Positions 51,237 to 54,911 of a stretch of DNA of 54,911 nt are shown one piece after another (position 1 is the first letter of the stretch; each line of letters opens with the position of its first letter). Where the stretch lies: the NCBI RefSeq assembly GCF_001544575.2, contig NZ_FCNY02000033.1, positions 1 to 54,911 on the forward strand. The letters are read 5' to 3'. The stretch comes from Caballeronia cordobensis. GTDB taxonomy: Bacteria; Pseudomonadota; Gammaproteobacteria; Burkholderiales; Burkholderiaceae. The position numbers and the translations under genes are program-made. The notes below the pieces were generated by a model. The model was given only the letters and a program-made list of their open reading frames with translations, was not told where the DNA came from and ran no database searches.

Positions 51237-52176
51237 GACCGATATGCCCGTCGTGCCGCGCGCGCGCATTGCGGCGGCGCGCGTGCTCGTGGTCGGCGAT
51301 GTGATGCTCGACCGCTACTGGTTCGGCGACGTGAACCGCATCTCGCCGGAAGCGCCCGTGCCGGTCGTGCACGTGCAGAAGAAGGAAGATCGGCTGGGCG
51401 GGGCCGCGAACGTTGCGCGCAACGCGGCGGCGCTCGGCGCGCAGGCGGGACTTCTATGCGTGGTCGGGCACGACGAGCCGGGCGAGCGCGTGGTCGAGCT
51501 GCTCGGCGAGAGCAAGGTCGCGGCGCATCTCGAACGCGATCCCGAACTGCTCACGACCATCAAGCTGCGCGTGCTGTCGCGGCAGCAGCAATTGCTGCGT
51601 GTCGATTTCGAGAACACGCCGAATCACGAAGTGCTGCGCGCGTGCCTCGCGCGCTTCGCGGAAATCCTGCCGCAGCACGACGTGATCCTCATGTCCGACT
51701 ACGCGAAGGGCGGCCTGACGCACGTCACGCAGATGATCGCCGATGCGAAACGCGCCGGAAAGCCGGTGCTCGTCGATCCGAAGGGCGACGACTGGGACCG
51801 TTATCGTGGGGCGACGCTCATCACGCCGAATCGCGCCGAACTGCGCGAAGTGATCGGACAATGGAAGTCGGAGGAAGACCTGCAGGAGCGCGTGAGCAGG
51901 CTGCGCACCGAACTCGATCTCTCGGCGCTCCTGCTGACGCGCTCGGAAGAGGGCATGACGCTCTTCACCGAGAACCAGGTGCTGCATACGTCGGCCGAAG
52001 CACGCGAAGTGTATGATGTGTCGGGCGCCGGCGACACCGTCATCGCGACGGTCGCGACCATGCTGGGCGCGGGCGTGCCGCTCGTCGACTCGATCGTCTA
52101 TGCCAACCGCGCCGCGGGCATCGTGGTCGGCAAGCTCGGTACGGCCACTGTCGATTACAACGAACTCTTCGCCTGA
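51202..52176 (+). CDS. hldA: D-glycero-beta-D-manno-heptose 7-phosphate kinase
   Basis: Kinase for ADP-heptose synthesis (RfaE domain 1), 324 residues. PfkB family marks are VLVVGDVMLDRYWFG, GGAANVARNAAALGAQ and the C-terminal YDVSGAGDTVIATVATMLG with the catalytic Asp. It lacks the nucleotidyltransferase domain of E. coli HldE, so HldC must be encoded elsewhere. The ATG at 51202 overlaps ugd and has AGGAC upstream; a start at 51244 is an alternative. Confidence 0.95.
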   Translation: MSNSTATEVTTKTDMPVVPRARIAAARVLVVGDVMLDRYWFGDVNRISPEAPVPVVHVQKKEDRLGGAANVARNAAALGAQAGLLCVVGHDEPGERVVELLGESKVAAHLERDPELLTTIKLRVLSRQQQLLRVDFENTPNHEVLRACLARFAEILPQHDVILMSDYAKGGLTHVTQMIADAKRAGKPVLVDPKGDDWDRYRGATLITPNRAELREVIGQWKSEEDLQERVSRLRTELDLSALLLTRSEEGMTLFTENQVLHTSAEAREVYDVSGAGDTVIATVATMLGAGVPLVDSIVYANRAAGIVVGKLGTATVDYNELFA

Positions 52177-52183
52177 ATTCACC

Positions 52184-53176
52184 ATGACCATCATCGTTAC
52201 CGGTGCGGCCGGGTTCATCGGCAGCAATATCGTCAAGGCGCTCAACGAGCGCGGTGAACATCGCGTGATCGCGGTGGACAATCTGACCAAAGCCGACAAG
52301 TTCAAGAATCTCGTCGATTGCGAGATCGACGATTATCTCGACAAGACCGAGTTCGTCGCGCGTTTCCAGCGCGGCGATTTCGGCCGCGTGCGCGCGGTGT
52401 TTCATGAAGGCGCCTGTTCGGACACGATGGAAACCGACGGCCGCTACATGATGGACAACAACTTCCGCTACAGCCGGGACGTGATGGACGCGTGTCTCGC
52501 GCAGGGCGCGCAGTTCCTGTATGCGTCGTCGGCGGCGACGTACGGCGGATCGAGCCGTTTCGTAGAGGAGCGCGAAGTCGAAAAGCCGCTCAACGTCTAC
52601 GGCTATTCGAAGTTTCTCTTCGATCAGATCGTGCGGCAAACGCTGCCGAAGGCGCAGAGCCAGATCGTTGGCTTTCGCTATTTCAACGTGTACGGCCCGC
52701 GCGAGACGCACAAGGGGCGTATGGCGTCGGTCGCGTTCCACAACTTCAATCAGTTTCGCTCGGAAGGCAAGGTCAAGCTCTTCGGCGAATACAACGGCTA
52801 TGCGGCGGGCGAGCAGACACGCGACTTCATTTCCGTGGAAGACGTCGTGAAGGTGAACCTGTTCTTCTTCGATCATCCGGAGAAGTCGGGCATTTTCAAT
52901 CTCGGCACCGGACGCGCACAGCCGTTCAACGATATCGCGTCGACGGTCGTGAACTCGCTGCGGGCGCTTGATGGCGAAGCTTCGCTATCGCTCGCGGAGT
53001 TGGTTCAGCGCGGGCTCATCGAGTACATTCCGTTCCCCGACGCACTGCGCGGCAAGTATCAATGCTTCACGCAGGCGGACCCGTCGCGCCTGCGTGCGGC
53101 GGGCTATGACGCTCCGTTCCTGACGGTTCAGGAAGGCGTCGATCGCTACGTGCGTTGGCTATTCGGCCAGCTATAA
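52184..53176 (+). CDS. hldD: ADP-L-glycero-D-manno-heptose 6-epimerase
   Basis: SDR-type epimerase completing the ADP-heptose precursor of the lipopolysaccharide inner core, 330 residues. The NADP site is VTGAAGFIGSNIVKALNERG. The Tyr/Lys pair lies in YGYSKFLFDQIVR, and the family stretch RYFNVYGPRETHKGRMASVAFH is present. It is 7 nt downstream of hldA. Confidence 0.97.
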   Translation: MTIIVTGAAGFIGSNIVKALNERGEHRVIAVDNLTKADKFKNLVDCEIDDYLDKTEFVARFQRGDFGRVRAVFHEGACSDTMETDGRYMMDNNFRYSRDVMDACLAQGAQFLYASSAATYGGSSRFVEEREVEKPLNVYGYSKFLFDQIVRQTLPKAQSQIVGFRYFNVYGPRETHKGRMASVAFHNFNQFRSEGKVKLFGEYNGYAAGEQTRDFISVEDVVKVNLFFFDHPEKSGIFNLGTGRAQPFNDIASTVVNSLRALDGEASLSLAELVQRGLIEYIPFPDALRGKYQCFTQADPSRLRAAGYDAPFLTVQEGVDRYVRWLFGQL

Positions 53177-53251
53177 ACGCGCGTCGAGCCTCTCTACACT
53201 GGGTCTTGCGGTCGGCACTCCCGCCGGCCGGTTCCTTACGGAGACTCAGTC

Positions 53252-53638
53252 ATGTTCAAGCAAGTTCTTTCGTCGATCGCCGCATTCGCGCTCCTCTTTT
53301 CCATCGGTAGCGCGTTCGCGGCCGTCGACGTCAATACCGCCAATTCCGACGCACTGCGCGGCATCAAGGGCATCGGCCCGGCGAAGGCGAAAGCCATTCT
53401 CGACGAGCGTCAGGCGCATGGCCCGTTCAAGGACGCCAGCGATCTCGGCACGCGCGTGAAGGGCATGGGCGGCAAAACCGTTCAGCGTCTCGAAGCGGAA
53501 GGGCTGACCATCGGCTCGGCGCCGAAGACCGCGGCGATCGCGCCGGGCAATGCGGCGCCGCCTGGCACGGCGAACTCCGCGGTCGCAACGCCGGTTTCGG
53601 CGTCGGCATCGAACAAACCGGTCGTCGTGAAAAAATAA
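53252..53638 (+). CDS. comEA: ComEA-family helix-hairpin-helix DNA-binding protein
   Basis: Small exported DNA-binding protein of 128 residues. A signal peptide ending AFA precedes a ComEA-type double helix-hairpin-helix (ANSDALRGIKGIGPAKAKAIL). The last 40 residues are Ala/Pro-rich and disordered. In other bacteria ComEA binds incoming DNA during transformation. It is followed by its own terminator. Confidence 0.9.
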   Translation: MFKQVLSSIAAFALLFSIGSAFAAVDVNTANSDALRGIKGIGPAKAKAILDERQAHGPFKDASDLGTRVKGMGGKTVQRLEAEGLTIGSAPKTAAIAPGNAAPPGTANSAVATPVSASASNKPVVVKK

Positions 53639-53706
53639 GGACAGCATGACGGCGCGCCCGAATTGCGGCGCGCCAACATCTCCTTCAGCCTTTGGATGTT
53701 TGGGCT

Positions 53707-53737
53707 ACCCCGCGATCCGCCTCGTCGCGGGGCTTTT
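53707..53737 (+). terminator. Terminator after comEA
   Basis: CCCCGCGA/TCGCGGGG stem with a 9-nt loop, then CTTTTT. Confidence 0.85.
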
Positions 53738-53900
53738 TGCGCTTGTGCGCCACGAGCTTGCTTACAGTTCGATTCGGCAATCCATCCGCGCAACAGGGGT
53801 GCGCCGGCATCGGGAGAACCGCTGGGCTACAATCGACGTATCCCCTATATCAAAATCCCACCGCAGCCGGTTTTCCGTGGGACACGAATCCGCTCCGCAT

Positions 53901-54803
53901 ATGGCTTACATGACTATCGAAGACACGGTCGGCAACACGCCGCTCGTGCAACTCGTCCGCGTCGTGGACGATGAAATCCGCAGCCGCAACAACGTCGTGC
54001 TGGGCAAGCTCGAAGGCAACAACCCGGCGGGCTCGGTGAAGGACCGCCCGGCTTTGTCGATGATCAGGAAAGCTGAAGAGCGCGGACGCATCAAGCCGGG
54101 CGATACGCTGATCGAAGCGACGAGCGGCAACACTGGCATTGCGCTCGCCATGGCCGCCGCGATGCGCGGCTACAAGATGGTGCTGCTGATGCCCGAGGAT
54201 CTTTCGATCGAGCGCCGTCAGAGCATGGCCGCGTACGGCGCGGAAATCGTGCTCACACCGGTGACGGGCGGCATGGAATACGCGCGCGATCTCGCCGATC
54301 AGATGCAGCGCGATGGCCGCGGCATCATCCTCGACCAGTTCGCGAATCCCGACAATCCGCTCGCGCATTACGAAAGCACCGGCCCGGAATTGTGGAAGCA
54401 GACCGAGGGCCGCATCACGCACTTCGTCTCGTCGATGGGCACGACCGGCACGATCATGGGCGTGTCGAAGTATCTGAAAGAGGTGAACCAGAAGATCGAG
54501 ATCATCGGCGCGCAGCCCGAAGAAGGTTCGCGCATTCCGGGCATCCGCAAGTGGCCGGAGGCGTATCTGCCGAAGATTTTCGACCGCAGCCGCGTGGATC
54601 GCGTCGAGAACGTGAGCCAGGCTGCATCGGAAGCGATGGCCCGGCGGCTCGCATCGGTCGAAGGCATTTTCGCCGGCATTTCGTCGGGCGGCGCATGCGA
54701 AGTCGCGCTGCGCATCGCGCGTCAGGTCGAGAACGCGACGATCGTGTTCGTGGTCTGCGACCGCGGCGACCGGTATCTGTCGACAGGCGTGTTTCCCGCG
54801 TAA
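53901..54803 (+). CDS. cysM: Cysteine synthase B
   Basis: Pyridoxal-phosphate enzyme making cysteine from O-acetylserine and sulfide or thiosulfate. The 300-residue length and the SVKDRPALSMI Lys/PLP site, TSGNTGIALAMAAAMRGYK and SMGTTGTIMGVSKYLKE match CysM. The short C-terminus GDRYLSTGVFPA is also the CysM rather than CysK form. The ATG at 53901 is used; another at 53910 is possible. An IS element begins 31 bp beyond the stop. Confidence 0.95.
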   Translation: MAYMTIEDTVGNTPLVQLVRVVDDEIRSRNNVVLGKLEGNNPAGSVKDRPALSMIRKAEERGRIKPGDTLIEATSGNTGIALAMAAAMRGYKMVLLMPEDLSIERRQSMAAYGAEIVLTPVTGGMEYARDLADQMQRDGRGIILDQFANPDNPLAHYESTGPELWKQTEGRITHFVSSMGTTGTIMGVSKYLKEVNQKIEIIGAQPEEGSRIPGIRKWPEAYLPKIFDRSRVDRVENVSQAASEAMARRLASVEGIFAGISSGGACEVALRIARQVENATIVFVVCDRGDRYLSTGVFPA

Positions 54804-54833
54804 GGCGCGTGGGAGCGATAAAAAACCCCGGCG

Positions 54834-54911
54834 TGTGAACTGCACCCCAAAAGTTGGACACCCGTTCAACGATTTGGGGTGTTTTTTCATGAGCAAGTAC
54901 AGCGCACGACT
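54834..54911. mobile_element. Start of an IS3-family (IS150-like) insertion sequence, cut by window end
   Basis: The left end reads TGTGAACTGCACCCCAAAAG, followed by TTGGACACC. This is the terminal inverted repeat style of the IS3 family, closest to IS150 members. A transposase OrfA frame begins at 54889. The right end is outside the window, so length and direct repeats cannot be checked. Confidence 0.8.
54889..54911 (+). CDS. IS3-family transposase OrfA, first residues only
   Basis: Seven complete codons, MSKYSAR, and two bases of an eighth, cut by the window edge. The position 55 bp inside the inverted repeat and the MSKYSxxxK-like opening fit OrfA of IS3-type elements. Confidence 0.65.

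Overview
The window is a chromosomal stretch from a high-GC betaproteobacterium, most likely a member of the Burkholderiaceae (Burkholderia, Paraburkholderia or Caballeronia). The gene order gyrA–serC–pheA–tyrA–aroA–cmk–rpsA–ihfB–lapA–lapB–ugd–hldA–hldD–comEA–cysM, the ompA–ubiG–gph block beside ssrA, the DUF2059 and DUF2968 proteins and the tmRNA tag ANDDTFALAA all fit that family as I know it; this is recognition, not a database result.

Left part (1–10.1 kb, mostly minus strand): a urea ABC transporter operon urtA-urtB-urtC-urtD, preceded by a clear sigma-54 promoter (5573–5588), is bracketed by two copies of a large palindromic repeat. The complete copy (5734–6346) has 214-bp inverted arms around an asymmetric core; the other (1–439) is cut by the window edge, ends 21 bp from the urtD stop, and carries the core in the opposite orientation. 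No urtE is visible. Next come an MFS anion symporter, a short-chain dehydrogenase and an aldehyde dehydrogenase, a small catabolic cassette with an 8-6-8 inverted repeat in its promoter region.

Middle (10.2–31.5 kb): housekeeping and accessory genes: ppa, a GIY-YIG protein, a COG3146-type acyltransferase, nadE, glnB, a CPA2 antiporter, a glutamine amidotransferase-like protein with a long disordered N-terminus, a DUF2968 protein, an unrecognised membrane protein with a 12-residue tandem repeat, a GNAT protein, an MFS symporter, a TPR/GT9-like protein and an FAD monooxygenase. The molybdenum, NAD-linked formate dehydrogenase operon fdsG-fdsB-fdsA-fdsD follows, with a divergently transcribed molybdate-type regulator.

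Right part (31.5–54.9 kb): the regulator is followed by a small secreted protein, a gene-poor stretch with two unassigned terminators, ssrA (tmRNA), gph–ubiG–ompA on the minus strand, then a long plus-strand block. That block holds gyrA, a DUF2059 protein, aromatic amino-acid and serine biosynthesis (serC, pheA, tyrA, aroA), cmk, rpsA, ihfB and the envelope genes lapA, lapB, ugd, hldA, hldD, followed by comEA and cysM. The last 78 bp are the start of an IS3-family (IS150-like) element, apparently inserted in the terminator of cysM.

Most of the window is ordinary core genome. The strongest unexplained structures are the palindromic repeat family with oppositely oriented cores, the bidirectionally terminated stretch next to ssrA, the 12-residue repeat protein, and the Ala83/Glu87 configuration of the gyrA quinolone-determining region.
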